A stretch of 16,628 nt of DNA from JAWLFY01 sp964462125 (GTDB taxonomy: Bacteria > Planctomycetota > Planctomycetia > Pirellulales > Pirellulaceae): the NCBI GenBank assembly GCA_964462125.1, contig CAYWXT010000113.1:1-16628 (forward strand), read 5' to 3'. Of the stretch, positions 1 through 8,013 are shown in pieces. The notes under the pieces are model-generated. The model was not told the origin of the DNA. It was given only the letters and a program-made list of their open reading frames with translations, and did not search any database. The position numbers and the translations under genes are program-made. How positions within the stretch are numbered: position 1 is the first letter of the stretch; each line of letters opens with the position of its first letter.

Positions 1-92
1 GGTTACAGGCGGTTTTCTACAAGCCGTTCAGTCTCACTGAACTGGTGTCGGTGATCCAGACCCCGCAACCGATCGCCAGCTTTCCGCGGTGA
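1..92 (+). CDS. Response regulator, C-terminal end only (partial)
   Basis: The window opens inside a reading frame starting at base 3 and ending with TGA at 90-92, about 29 residues in all. The translation includes FYKPFSLTELVSVIQ. This matches the last strand and helix of a CheY-like receiver domain, where an invariant lysine (codon 21-23) is followed by Pro and an aromatic residue, then a helix with spaced Leu/Val. Only about 15 residues follow this helix, so no DNA-binding or other output domain follows the receiver; any other domain would have to lie upstream. The gene ends 109 bp before a histidine kinase on the same strand, so the two probably form a two-component pair. The call rests on a short motif plus context. 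The phospho-acceptor Asp is outside the window. Confidence 0.68.
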   Translation, partial: LQAVFYKPFSLTELVSVIQTPQPIASFPR

Positions 93-189
93 CGATGGTT
101 TCTGCGCGGGAACACGTTCGCGTGACCTAACCTTGCGTGGCATCAGGCATTGTGCATGGGCCGCTGATGTTTTGGACGTGAAGTTTCGT

Positions 190-204
190 GGAGAGCCAAC
201 GGTG
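190..204 (+). promoter_or_regulatory. Shine-Dalgarno GGAGAG and GTG start of the histidine kinase
   Basis: GGAGAG at 190-195 lies 6 bases before a GTG at 202-204. That GTG is in frame with the kinase and sits just before its hydrophobic N-terminus. The frame is open back to a TTG at 133, but that codon has no comparable ribosome-binding site. The 23 residues it would add look non-conserved and would delay the first membrane helix. I therefore place the start at 202. Confidence 0.65.
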
Positions 205-1638
205 CAGATAGGCCTGCTGAACACGTTTGCCCAGCCTGGCGCGCCACTGGCGTTCGTCGTCCATGCGGCAACGGTGTTCATCGCCGCGGCCGTGGCCTAT
301 GGGGCAGGCGGTGGGTTCGCCGCTGCGGGGATGGCGGCAATGGCTCCCATCGTGGTTGCGGTGAGTGCGATCGGTGGTGGACTGCTGGTCGCGCGGTTGG
401 TCGGTCGATACGCGGTCTGGGAACGACAACTGGCCGGGTTTGCCGAAGACGAAATTGACGCGTTTGCCGCTCCGGCGGCCTCAGGAAGTTCGGCGGCAGA
501 TTTCGGTTGGAACCGATTGCTCGAGCAGGGCCGCCGCTGGCAGGCCGTGGCCGAGCTGGAGCGGGCGGTTGCCAACAATCGATCGGACAATAGCGACGGG
601 GACGCCGGCCCCCTGCTCGATGCACTGGCCGACGGAGTCGTTGCCGTCGATGCGGCGGGGACCATTTTGCGCGCCAACGCCATGATGGCGGCGATCTGCG
701 CGGTTGACTCTCCCGCAGAGCTTCGCGGTCAAACACTCGCCGAGGCATTGGGGGCTGACGACGCCGTCACCGCGCCGCTCGGCGAACCAACCTCGCAGGT
801 CCAAGACGTCGTCGAGTGGACTCTGACAGCGGGCAGCGGGAGCACCCGCACACTCCGCGGCAGTCGCCGTCCGGTGACCTCTGACGATGGTCAAGCCGCT
901 ACCCATGTATGGACGATTCGCGATGTCACACAACAGCGTCTGGCGGAGTCGATGCGTGAGCAATTCCTCTCGGCAGCGACGCACGAATTCCGCACGCCAC
1001 TGGCCAACATTCGAGCCTACGCCGAATCGCTCGATATGGGCCCCGACATTGAAGCGGATGCACGGAAGCGTTTTTATAACGTGATTCAAAGCGAATCGCT
1101 GCGGCTTTCGCAACTGGTCGACGACCTCTTGGACATCAGTCGTATGCAAGCGGGAGCACTGGCACTCGATAGCCGCGAGACCGAGTTGGGCCGCCTCGTC
1201 GAGGACGCGGCCGCGCAGATCCAGGGGCAGATTCAGGAAAAAAACCAGCAGCTCCGCTGTGAGTTGCCGCCCAAATTTCCCAAGGCGGCAGTCGACAAGA
1301 GCAAACTCTCCGCAGCCTTGATCAATTTGCTGGGCAATGCGTCGAAATACACGCCCGAGGGGGGACAAGTGACATTCCGTGTCGAAATCGGGTCGCAACA
1401 GGTGGAATTTTCCGTGACGGACACGGGGATCGGCATTGCGGCCGAGGAATTACCGCACGTCTTCGAGCGGTTCTACCGCAGCGGCGATGACCGCGTGCGC
1501 GCGATCAACGGCAGCGGGTTGGGGCTCGCGCTGTCGCAAGAAATTGCTCGGCTGCACGGCGGGGAGATCACCGTTGAAAGCGCGGTCGACAAAGGCAGCA
1601 CGTTTCGGATGAGCATCCCGCTGGACTCAGCGGTTTGA
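202..1638 (+). CDS. Membrane-bound PAS sensor histidine kinase
   Basis: With the GTG start this is a 478-residue kinase. Two hydrophobic segments (about residues 17-35 and 47-67) are separated by a very short loop, so there is almost no periplasmic sensor domain. A PAS-like region follows at about 137-245 and is the likely sensing module. The HisKA dimerisation helix carries the phospho-accepting H261 in the motif THEFRTPL. The ATP-binding domain shows an N-box (NLLGNASKYT, about 375-384), G1 (DTGIGI, 407-412), an F-box (FERFYR) and G2 (GSGLGLALSQEIA, about 437-449), so all catalytic motifs are intact. Its likely partner is the receiver protein whose end lies just upstream. The STAS gene follows after 39 bp. 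The signal sensed is unknown; PAS and the membrane helices point to an intracellular or membrane-state signal. Confidence 0.93.
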   Translation: MQIGLLNTFAQPGAPLAFVVHAATVFIAAAVAYGAGGGFAAAGMAAMAPIVVAVSAIGGGLLVARLVGRYAVWERQLAGFAEDEIDAFAAPAASGSSAADFGWNRLLEQGRRWQAVAELERAVANNRSDNSDGDAGPLLDALADGVVAVDAAGTILRANAMMAAICAVDSPAELRGQTLAEALGADDAVTAPLGEPTSQVQDVVEWTLTAGSGSTRTLRGSRRPVTSDDGQAATHVWTIRDVTQQRLAESMREQFLSAATHEFRTPLANIRAYAESLDMGPDIEADARKRFYNVIQSESLRLSQLVDDLLDISRMQAGALALDSRETELGRLVEDAAAQIQGQIQEKNQQLRCELPPKFPKAAVDKSKLSAALINLLGNASKYTPEGGQVTFRVEIGSQQVEFSVTDTGIGIAAEELPHVFERFYRSGDDRVRAINGSGLGLALSQEIARLHGGEITVESAVDKGSTFRMSIPLDSAV

Positions 1639-1677
1639 TCGAAACGCCCACGGGAAGCAAACGGGGAGACACACTCG

Positions 1678-2013
1678 ATGATTCAACGTTACCAGCAAGG
1701 TTGTGTTGAGGTACTGCAACTCGGCGAACGACTTACGCTCGAGGTAGTGGACCAGGTACGCCCGGAGCTGACGAGCGTGCTGCAGGAGCGACTGCCGCAG
1801 GTGGTCATCGACCTTCGTCGGCTGCGACTGGTCGACAGTGCGGGTTTGGAGCTCCTCTGTGAATGCCAAGAGGATTGCTTGCGTCGGGGCGGTGCCGTGA
1901 GGCTCGCCGGGACGAGCCCGTTGCTACGCGAAGTGATGCGGGTCACAGGATTAGACCAGGAATTCGCGATTCATAACGACGTGATCTCTGCTGCGGGAGC
2001 TTTTGCATTATGA
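1678..2013 (+). CDS. STAS-domain protein (anti-sigma factor antagonist-like)
   Basis: This 111-residue protein is essentially one STAS domain, as in SpoIIAA/RsbV antagonists. The signature is a beta strand, VVIDLRRLRLVDSAGLELL at about 42-60, with S54 at the position that partner kinases phosphorylate in SpoIIAA/RsbV. A Leu-rich helix and the strand AVRLAGTS follow. The start ATG has a GGGGAG ribosome-binding site about 10 bases upstream. The stop codon overlaps the start of the next gene (ATGA, 4 bp), so its translation is probably coupled to that of the GspE-like ATPase. In known systems such proteins switch partners with RsbW-like anti-sigma kinases, but none is encoded in this window. I infer that it adjusts the secretion/pilus platform or its motor. 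It could equally relay to a distant anti-sigma factor. Confidence 0.87.
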   Translation: MIQRYQQGCVEVLQLGERLTLEVVDQVRPELTSVLQERLPQVVIDLRRLRLVDSAGLELLCECQEDCLRRGGAVRLAGTSPLLREVMRVTGLDQEFAIHNDVISAAGAFAL

Positions 2014-3770
2014 ATCTCGTTGCTTCCTCCCAAACGGAAACTTGGGCGCCGCTGAGTGATGCTTCGGCGAGCGGCGCAACGGGGCCCTCAAAGCCACGCT
2101 TGGGGGAACTGCTGCTCAAGGCCGACATGATCACCCAGGCGGAGCTTGAAGCGGCGCTGAGCCAGCGATCGCATGGGAAGCGGATTGGCGAAACCCTGGT
2201 CGGCTTGGGCTTCGTCGACGAGTCGGACTTGTTGCCGTTTCTCGCCGAACAATTGGGCGTGCCTCATGTGCAATTGCGCGAGGGGCTGATCGATCCGGTC
2301 GCGACCAAGCTTGTGCCGCGTCCCTTGGCGGAAAGCTGCACCTGCGTGGCGTTGTTTCGCGTCCGCGAGGTACTCACCGTCGCGATGGCGGATCCGCACA
2401 ACCTCCGCGACATCGACCGAATCGAGCGGGCCACGGGATTGCGCGTCCGCCCGGTGCTTGCCCTGCAATCGGCCCTGCAGGAGCTGATTCCCCGCGTTTA
2501 CGGCGAGGGATTTCAGGTTGAATCGATCACCGCCGATATGGAGCACGACGCGGTCGCCTTGGGCGATGAGGTGCTCAGCCTTGATCTGGAGAGCATGGCG
2601 GTGGCGGGCGACAGCAGCCCGGTCATCAATCTCGTCAACTACATGGTGCTCGAAGGCGTGCGGCAGCGGGCGAGCGACATTCACGTGGAGGCTGGATCGC
2701 AGCATACCACGGTCCGTTTTCGCATCGACGGCATGCTTCGCGAGGTGCTCCGCCCGCGGCGTGAGTTCCATGCCGCCATCATCTCGCGACTCAAGGTGAT
2801 GGCGAAGATGGACATCGCGGAGCATCGGATGCCCCAGGATGGCCGTATCCACGTGGTGGTGGATCAGAGGCAGATCGACCTCCGCGTGTCGACGATCCCC
2901 ACGGTGCTGGGCGAAAAGGCGGTGCTTCGCATCTTGGACCGGGCCAGCGTCACGTTTCAGCTCGAAGACCTCGGCATCCCAGAGGATCAGTTCGCGGTCT
3001 TGCAGCAATTGATCCGGCGACCGCACGGCATGCTGCTGGTTACCGGTCCGACCGGCAGCGGCAAAACGACGACGCTCTACTCGATCATCGAGCTGTTGAA
3101 ATCGGTCGAGCGAAACATTGTGACGGTGGAAGATCCCGTCGAATACCGCCTTGACCAGATCAACCAAGTGCACGCCAACACGGCGACACAAATGACCTTC
3201 GCCAAGGCGCTTCGCGCAATTCTGCGACAAGACCCCGACGTCATCATGATTGGTGAAATTCGCGACCTCGAAACAGCGGAGACGGCTGTTCAGGCGGCGC
3301 TTACGGGCCACCTGGTGCTGAGCACGCTGCACACCAACGACAGCGTCAGTGCGGTGACGCGGTTGGTCGACATGGGTGTGGCACCCTTCAAAATCGGTGC
3401 CTCGCTGTTGGGTGTGGTCGCCCAGCGGCTGGCCCGCCGCGTCTGTTCCCACTGCCGCGGCACCTATTACCCCGAGCCGATGCTGCTGGACGCACTGAGT
3501 TACCGGGGCGATCGCGACCGCCCGTTCATTCGGGGCAATGGCTGCGACCGCTGCTACGACTCAGGGTACCAGGGCCGGACTGGAATCTATGAGTTACTCC
3601 ACGTCACCCCTGAGGTGCGAGAGTTGATCAATGTGAACGCGTCCGTTGATCAACTACGCGATTGTGCTCGCAAGCTCGGATGCCGGCGCCTGTCCAAACA
3701 CGCGATTCATTTGGCGGAAGAGGGCATCACGTCGCTGGACGAAATCCTCCGCGTCGCCACCTTTGAGTAG
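2010..3770 (+). CDS. gspE: GspE/PilB-type secretion or pilus assembly ATPase
   Basis: This 586-residue hexameric motor ATPase is of the type II secretion/type IV pilus extension family. It should hydrolyse ATP at the cytoplasmic face of the inner membrane to drive pilin subunits into a fibre. An N-terminal MshEN/T2SSE-N domain (about 30-165) carries two motif copies of the cyclic-di-GMP-binding type. The second (R58-Q81) fits well. The first (from R30) has D39 in place of Gly and is one residue short. The ATPase core has Walker A GPTGSGKT (346-353), an Asp box VEDPVEY (about 373-379), Walker B around PDVIMIGEIRD (409-419) and a His box STLHTND (438-444). Four cysteines (C479, C482, C512, C515) form the GspE/PilB zinc module. 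Length and motifs suggest an intact enzyme. PilB/GspE fits better than the retraction ATPase PilT, which is about 350 residues and lacks the N-domain and zinc site. Confidence 0.95.
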   Translation: MNLVASSQTETWAPLSDASASGATGPSKPRLGELLLKADMITQAELEAALSQRSHGKRIGETLVGLGFVDESDLLPFLAEQLGVPHVQLREGLIDPVATKLVPRPLAESCTCVALFRVREVLTVAMADPHNLRDIDRIERATGLRVRPVLALQSALQELIPRVYGEGFQVESITADMEHDAVALGDEVLSLDLESMAVAGDSSPVINLVNYMVLEGVRQRASDIHVEAGSQHTTVRFRIDGMLREVLRPRREFHAAIISRLKVMAKMDIAEHRMPQDGRIHVVVDQRQIDLRVSTIPTVLGEKAVLRILDRASVTFQLEDLGIPEDQFAVLQQLIRRPHGMLLVTGPTGSGKTTTLYSIIELLKSVERNIVTVEDPVEYRLDQINQVHANTATQMTFAKALRAILRQDPDVIMIGEIRDLETAETAVQAALTGHLVLSTLHTNDSVSAVTRLVDMGVAPFKIGASLLGVVAQRLARRVCSHCRGTYYPEPMLLDALSYRGDRDRPFIRGNGCDRCYDSGYQGRTGIYELLHVTPEVRELINVNASVDQLRDCARKLGCRRLSKHAIHLAEEGITSLDEILRVATFE

Positions 3771-3799
3771 TTTCACTTCGCTGCAAAACACGCTACGTC

Positions 3800-5077
3800 A
3801 TGACCAACTCGCCACTCACGCCGCCAAACAACTCGTTGCCGGGAACTTCGCCTTCCGGGAATCCGTTGGAAAAGCCCACGCTGCTGCCGCGACGCAATGC
3901 GACACGTGAGCCGGCGACCGGTGGTTCGTTATCGCTGGGTTCGGCGAACGCGGAATCGATGCAAGGTGTCTCAACCGTTGCAGTCCGCGAATCGGCACAG
4001 CGATCGGCGCACCCGCCGCGCGCCGGTCGACACAAGGGCGTGCTTTCGAAACGCGACCTGCTGATGGTGGTCACGCAACTGTCGATCATGCTTCGTTCAG
4101 GCGTCGATCTCGCCGAAGCGGTTCGCAGTATTTCCAACCGCTCTGGCAGCGTGCCGATTCGCACGGCCATGGGGGAGGTCTATGCAGCGCTTGAAAACGG
4201 CAGCCGCTTATCGCGCGCGCTCGAATCGCAGCGGCAGCGGTTCGGCGGCGTGACGGTGGCCTCGGTGGCCGCAGGCGAGGCCGCGGGTCGTTTACCCGAC
4301 GTACTTACGCGTCTGAGCACCATCATTCGCGATGAACTGCGGCTACAGAGCACGATCCGCTCAGCTGTTAGCTATCCATTGGTGCTCACGTGCGTGACGA
4401 GTTTGGTGCTTGCTGCCATGATTTTCTTCGTACTTCCGCAATTCGGGGGTATTTATGCGACGTCGCGCGCACCGACTCCGGCGATCACGCAACTGATGCT
4501 CGATGGGGCCGAGCTCGCCCGCTCCTACTGGTGGCTGCTGTTTGCCAGCGGGGCCGGTGGTGGATTCGCCCTGTACCGCTACCTGCGTTCGCCTGGAGGG
4601 CATCGGCACGTTGACCGTCTGCTCCTTCGGCTGCCGATCGCCAGGAAGATCTGCACATCGTTGATGGCGGGGCGAATGTTTCGGCTGCAGGGAGCGATGT
4701 TGGACAGCGACGTGCCCATGCTGGAAGTGCTGCAGCTGACGCGGGACTCTGTCGGAAACAGCTGTTTTGCGGAATTGGTGGACTCCATCGAGGCATCGGT
4801 TGTCAATGGCGAAGGATTCGGCGACGCATTGCATGAAAGCGTCTGCGTTCCCGACGGCGCTGCGGAAATGATCGCCACCGCGGAGGCCAACGGGCAGCTT
4901 GGGGTGGTTCTACAGACGGTCGGCGAATTCTATGAGTCGGAAGGCGAGCAACACTTGCGCGATGCTGTCAAGATTGTCGAACCAGCCATCATCGTTGGGC
5001 TCGGCTTGATCGTCGGTGTGATTGTGCTCGCCGTCATGCTTCCACTCCTTGATCTGTCTACGGCGGGGGCGATGTAG
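3800..5077 (+). CDS. gspF: GspF/PilC-type inner-membrane platform protein
   Basis: This 425-residue polytopic membrane protein has two T2SSF repeats (about 85-205 and 285-410). It has three hydrophobic helices at about 191-214, 242-262 and 394-416, the classic GspF/PilC topology. In the family the protein sits at the centre of the inner-membrane platform and is turned by the GspE/PilB hexamer. The motif AGEAAGRL (158-165) and its degenerate partner ATAEANGQLG (359-368) are the expected helix landmarks of the two repeats. The first 80 residues are unusual: rich in Ser, Pro, Thr and Asn and without predicted structure. No Shine-Dalgarno is evident before ATG 3800, so a later start such as ATG 3959 (M54) would be possible without damaging the domain. 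It lies 29 bp after the ATPase gene and 3 bp before the PilM-like gene. Confidence 0.92.
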   Translation: MTNSPLTPPNNSLPGTSPSGNPLEKPTLLPRRNATREPATGGSLSLGSANAESMQGVSTVAVRESAQRSAHPPRAGRHKGVLSKRDLLMVVTQLSIMLRSGVDLAEAVRSISNRSGSVPIRTAMGEVYAALENGSRLSRALESQRQRFGGVTVASVAAGEAAGRLPDVLTRLSTIIRDELRLQSTIRSAVSYPLVLTCVTSLVLAAMIFFVLPQFGGIYATSRAPTPAITQLMLDGAELARSYWWLLFASGAGGGFALYRYLRSPGGHRHVDRLLLRLPIARKICTSLMAGRMFRLQGAMLDSDVPMLEVLQLTRDSVGNSCFAELVDSIEASVVNGEGFGDALHESVCVPDGAAEMIATAEANGQLGVVLQTVGEFYESEGEQHLRDAVKIVEPAIIVGLGLIVGVIVLAVMLPLLDLSTAGAM

Positions 5078-5080
5078 CAC

Positions 5081-6157
5081 ATGAGCACGAGGAGCAGGAC
5101 GAACGCATTTGCAGAATGGGCAGCGCTCAGGACTCCGGCAGTCGGTACGACGATGGGGCTGGACATCGGTGCGCATTCAGCCAAACTCGTGGTGCGGCGA
5201 TTCCGGGGCAGTTGCGGGCGGGTGATCCGCGCCAGTCGCTTGCGGATCCCCTCTTCCGCTCGCAGTGACGCGGGCGAGCTGGTCAAAGTGCTCGGCCCGT
5301 GGCTGGAGGCCCATGGCGAACCCGGCTGCCGCCGGTACGTCGCCGCATTGCCGTCGACGTGGGTCGACTACGAGACGGTTGAGTTGTCTCCGACGACTGT
5401 TGACGACGTGGGCCAGGTTGCCGAGGCTGAGATCCAGCGTTTGCTCGGCAACGATGCGGAGTTGGCAGCGACCGATTTTTGGTCTAGCGACGCTGGTGGT
5501 GCCGCGCCACCAGTGCTGCATCTGGCTTGGACAAATGGCGAATTTGTGTCGCAGCTCGCGAGTGGGTTGGCTCGCGAAGGTTGGCGTTGCACGGCGATTG
5601 ACGTGCCAGCGGTTGCACTTGCCCGCGCGGACGGGGGCGCAACCACTGCGGCCAATCGGCTGATGGCCGATATCGGTGGCAGTGAGGCGTCTCTCGTCTG
5701 GTCGCGCGGCGGGGTGGCAGATTACGTTCGCCATGGGATTCGCTTTGCTGCGGCGTCTGCTGCCGACACGTTGGCTGCAGGGGCGGGGGTGAGTGTAGAC
5801 GCCGCCGAAACCCTCTTGATGCATTGGGGCCTGGGCCCCTCACGGGGACCGTCGGGCGGGGCGTTGGAAGCGACGATTGCGGCGCAACTTCGCGAATGGT
5901 TGCCGAAGTTGGTTTTTGAACTCCGCCGAACCCTGCGATATCTGCAACACCACTATGGTCTCGACGCCGTCGCCGAGGTTGTCCTTTGCGGCGGCGGTTC
6001 CTGCATTTGCGGTTTGTCGCAATGGTTGACGGCACAGCTCAAACTTCCCGTTCGTCGCGCCGCGCTTCCGATCGATTGGCGATGGGAAGCGGCCACGCCC
6101 CATTCCGCCTGCTTCGCCCAAGCGGTTGCCCTGACACAATATGGGGAGCCGTCATGA
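5081..6157 (+). CDS. pilM: PilM-like actin-fold assembly protein
   Basis: This 358-residue cytoplasmic protein has the FtsA/actin fold of PilM, fused to GspL in some type II systems. Phosphate-1-type motif GLDIGAHSAK is at about 26-35. Phosphate-2-type motif DIGG is at 197-200, followed by strand SLVW. The adenosine-site motif VVLCGGGSCI is at about 300-309. The helix LVFELRRTLRYLQHH before the last motif is typical of PilM. Family knowledge: PilM binds the short N-terminal NLLP tail of PilN and links the platform to the motor. That agrees with the next gene being PilN-like and overlapping this one by 4 bp. The start at 5081 has only a weak purine-rich upstream stretch. An alternative ATG at 5153 would begin right at the actin fold. 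Confidence 0.85.
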   Translation: MSTRSRTNAFAEWAALRTPAVGTTMGLDIGAHSAKLVVRRFRGSCGRVIRASRLRIPSSARSDAGELVKVLGPWLEAHGEPGCRRYVAALPSTWVDYETVELSPTTVDDVGQVAEAEIQRLLGNDAELAATDFWSSDAGGAAPPVLHLAWTNGEFVSQLASGLAREGWRCTAIDVPAVALARADGGATTAANRLMADIGGSEASLVWSRGGVADYVRHGIRFAAASAADTLAAGAGVSVDAAETLLMHWGLGPSRGPSGGALEATIAAQLREWLPKLVFELRRTLRYLQHHYGLDAVAEVVLCGGGSCICGLSQWLTAQLKLPVRRAALPIDWRWEAATPHSACFAQAVALTQYGEPS

Positions 6158-6738
6158 GCCGTTCGGTGAACCTATTGCCGATTCCGAACCAGCGTCGGTT
6201 TGAACACTGGCGGCAAGGAAAACGGTGGCTCGCGATCTGGTCGTCCGTCGTGGTCGCGCTCGTTGTGACGCAGGGGCTGCTCACGGCACGTCGTGGGCAA
6301 ACCGAGCGCAATCTCGAAGCCGCTGAAGCGTCCGTCGCCCCTCTTCGCCGCGCCGAAGCGGATGCCCGCCGGCTCCAGGCCGAAACGGAGACCTGCCGGG
6401 AGCGTGTAGAAGCAAGTCGCGTCTTGGAACAGACCGACGCGACGTTGGCATTGCTCCAGGTAGTGAGCGACAGTTGCCGCGATTTTGGTGGCGCCATTGA
6501 ACTCGAATCACTGCGGCTGGATGAATCAACCAGCCGCAAAGTTGAGGCGGGTCAAGCGTCGGCGCCGCGGAAACAGTTACGCCTGGTCGGTGCTGCGGAC
6601 GCGGACAACCGCGTGGCCGCATTCGTGCGCCGGTTGCGGGAAAGCCAAGTGTTTGAGCTGGTCGAACTCGAAAGTTCCCAGGCCCAGACCGACCTCGCCG
6701 GAGCACGACGTTCGTTTCACATTCGCTGCGAACAATGA
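6154..6738 (+). CDS. pilN: PilN-like inner-membrane protein
   Basis: I place the start at ATG 6154, which overlaps the PilM stop as ATGA and has GGGGAG at 6143-6148. The frame is open further upstream, but that part is a shadow of pilM. The product has 194 residues. It begins MSRSVNLLPIP, matching the (I/V)NLLP tail that docks into PilM. One membrane helix follows (about 24-42), then an Arg/Glu/Ala-rich coiled coil (about 48-95) and a periplasmic domain probably of the ferredoxin-like PilN/GspL type. The C-terminal phrase FVRRLRESQVFELVELESS resembles the usual PilN ending, where short helix-strand units repeat. It is expected to pair with the PilO-like protein encoded 40 bp downstream. Confidence 0.83.
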   Translation: MSRSVNLLPIPNQRRFEHWRQGKRWLAIWSSVVVALVVTQGLLTARRGQTERNLEAAEASVAPLRRAEADARRLQAETETCRERVEASRVLEQTDATLALLQVVSDSCRDFGGAIELESLRLDESTSRKVEAGQASAPRKQLRLVGAADADNRVAAFVRRLRESQVFELVELESSQAQTDLAGARRSFHIRCEQ

Positions 6739-6778
6739 CCGCCGTCACCGTCCGCCGCACGCTCGGAGAACCGAATCG

Positions 6779-7375
6779 ATGACGCTATTCTTGAGTCGTA
6801 ATCACCCGCTCGGCCCTCTGCAATGGACATGGCGTGCGGGGGGGAGCTGCGCCGTGTTGGTTACGGTTGCAGCGTGGTGGCTGTTGGTCGGAGAACCGGG
6901 ATGGCGGGCGCACGAGGACCTCGTCGACCAGCTCGACGCGGCGAAGTCGCTGCGGACGTCGGCCACTGAGGTCGAATCGCGTTTGGCCCAGGCACGGGCG
7001 GAGGTAGAGCACTGGCGCCGAGAGGATGCGATTCGGCGCGAGCGAGCGTCGCAACACCACGACGAGGCGGGATTCCTTCGCTGGGTGAATCAGCAAGCGC
7101 AGGCCAGCGGCGTCAGGGTACGTGATTTCCGTCCCTCGGGACGCGAACAGCAGGGTGATTACCAAGGTCGCGGCGTGATGCTTTCGGCACAGGGACCTTA
7201 CGAAAGCATTTGCCGCCTTCTGGACCGCCTGCGTGCGTGCCCGAGAATGATTCGAACCACAAGGCTCGAAATCACGCCCCGCGATACGGATCGAACGATG
7301 TACGCCTTATCGCTGCAAGTGATGCTCTTTTCGTACTCGCCACAGCAACCGCCTGCATCCGCCAAACGAGGTTAA
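6779..7375 (+). CDS. pilO: PilO/GspM-like inner-membrane protein
   Basis: From ATG 6779 the product is 198 residues. A CGGAGAA stretch about 11 bases upstream is the probable ribosome-binding site. The open frame continues upstream only as a shadow of pilN. The architecture mirrors its partner: one hydrophobic helix (about 20-38), a charged coiled coil (about 48-92), then a small alpha/beta periplasmic domain. That domain contains GFLRWVNQQAQASGVRVRDF and a YESICRLLDRL helix, the pattern seen in PilO/GspM ferredoxin-like domains. Identification rests on layout and position after PilM and PilN rather than on a strict motif. The stop is 4 bp from the start of the next gene, consistent with one transcript. 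Confidence 0.76.
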   Translation: MTLFLSRNHPLGPLQWTWRAGGSCAVLVTVAAWWLLVGEPGWRAHEDLVDQLDAAKSLRTSATEVESRLAQARAEVEHWRREDAIRRERASQHHDEAGFLRWVNQQAQASGVRVRDFRPSGREQQGDYQGRGVMLSAQGPYESICRLLDRLRACPRMIRTTRLEITPRDTDRTMYALSLQVMLFSYSPQQPPASAKRG

Positions 7376-7379
7376 GCTC

Positions 7380-7997
7380 ATGGCGAACCCTCCATCGCCG
7401 CCACCGACGACGACGCGGTCGAAAATCGTCGCGACCCTGCTACTCGGAGTCGTATTCATCGTCGTGTTGGGATACCGCATCCTCGAACCCAACAGCGAGG
7501 TCACGACCTCCGCCACAACGACGACGCTCTCCGCGACACCGGCGACACCCAAGTCCGAGGCGGCGCGGGAAACGCCTGATGAGGAGCCAGTCGCGTTACC
7601 GCCGGTCGACATGCATCGACTCCTTGCCTACAACCCGTTCCGTTCTGAGCAACAGACCACGGCGGACGTTGAATCGGGCGGCCTGCCAGAGAAGCAATCC
7701 GCCTCCTCGTCGGCAGGCATGGGAGCACTTATCACGTGGGCTGAGGAACGATTGAAGTCGCTCACGGCGCCGTCGTATTACGCGGCTGCGGACGATGGAG
7801 GGCCCCCGGCGCGGGCGGGGGAGAACGACCGGGCTTCGATTCCTGAGGTTGCCATTACCGCGATCGTCACCGGGGGGGATCGCCCGGCCGCCCTGATCGG
7901 CGACAAGCTGCACTTCGAGAATGATCGCCTCGATCATGTTTGGCGGATCGTTTCCATCCACCCGCAGGGCGTGGTGATCGAGAACGTCGCCGAATGA
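7380..7997 (+). CDS. PilP/GspC-like inner-membrane protein with C-terminal HR-type domain
   Basis: A 205-residue protein whose ATG has a GAGGT ribosome-binding site inside the end of the preceding gene. One membrane helix (about 15-32) is followed by a long Thr/Ala/Pro-rich linker and the motif LLAYNPFR (about 81-88). A compact C-terminal domain begins near residue 153 (IPEVAITAIVTGG) and continues with RPAALIGDKL and IVSIHPQGVVIE. Short strands carrying 'AxxG' and 'G..V..' turns are the hallmark of PilP and GspC homology-region domains that contact the secretin. PilP proteins are usually lipoproteins. This one has no lipobox cysteine and is membrane-anchored like GspC, so it is a hybrid in appearance. 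It is the last gene of the platform run. No secretin gene follows. Confidence 0.66.
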   Translation: MANPPSPPPTTTRSKIVATLLLGVVFIVVLGYRILEPNSEVTTSATTTTLSATPATPKSEAARETPDEEPVALPPVDMHRLLAYNPFRSEQQTTADVESGGLPEKQSASSSAGMGALITWAEERLKSLTAPSYYAAADDGGPPARAGENDRASIPEVAITAIVTGGDRPAALIGDKLHFENDRLDHVWRIVSIHPQGVVIENVAE

Positions 7998-8013
7998 GCG
8001 ATTGAGCGGCGGA

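Noticed and set aside
481..1398. A 305-codon open frame on the minus strand
   Set aside because: It is antisense to the histidine kinase, whose H, N, G1 and G2 boxes are intact.
2088..3452. A 454-codon open frame on the minus strand
   Set aside because: It is antisense to the clearly recognised GspE-like ATPase and its His/Arg/Asp-rich translation is typical of a shadow frame.
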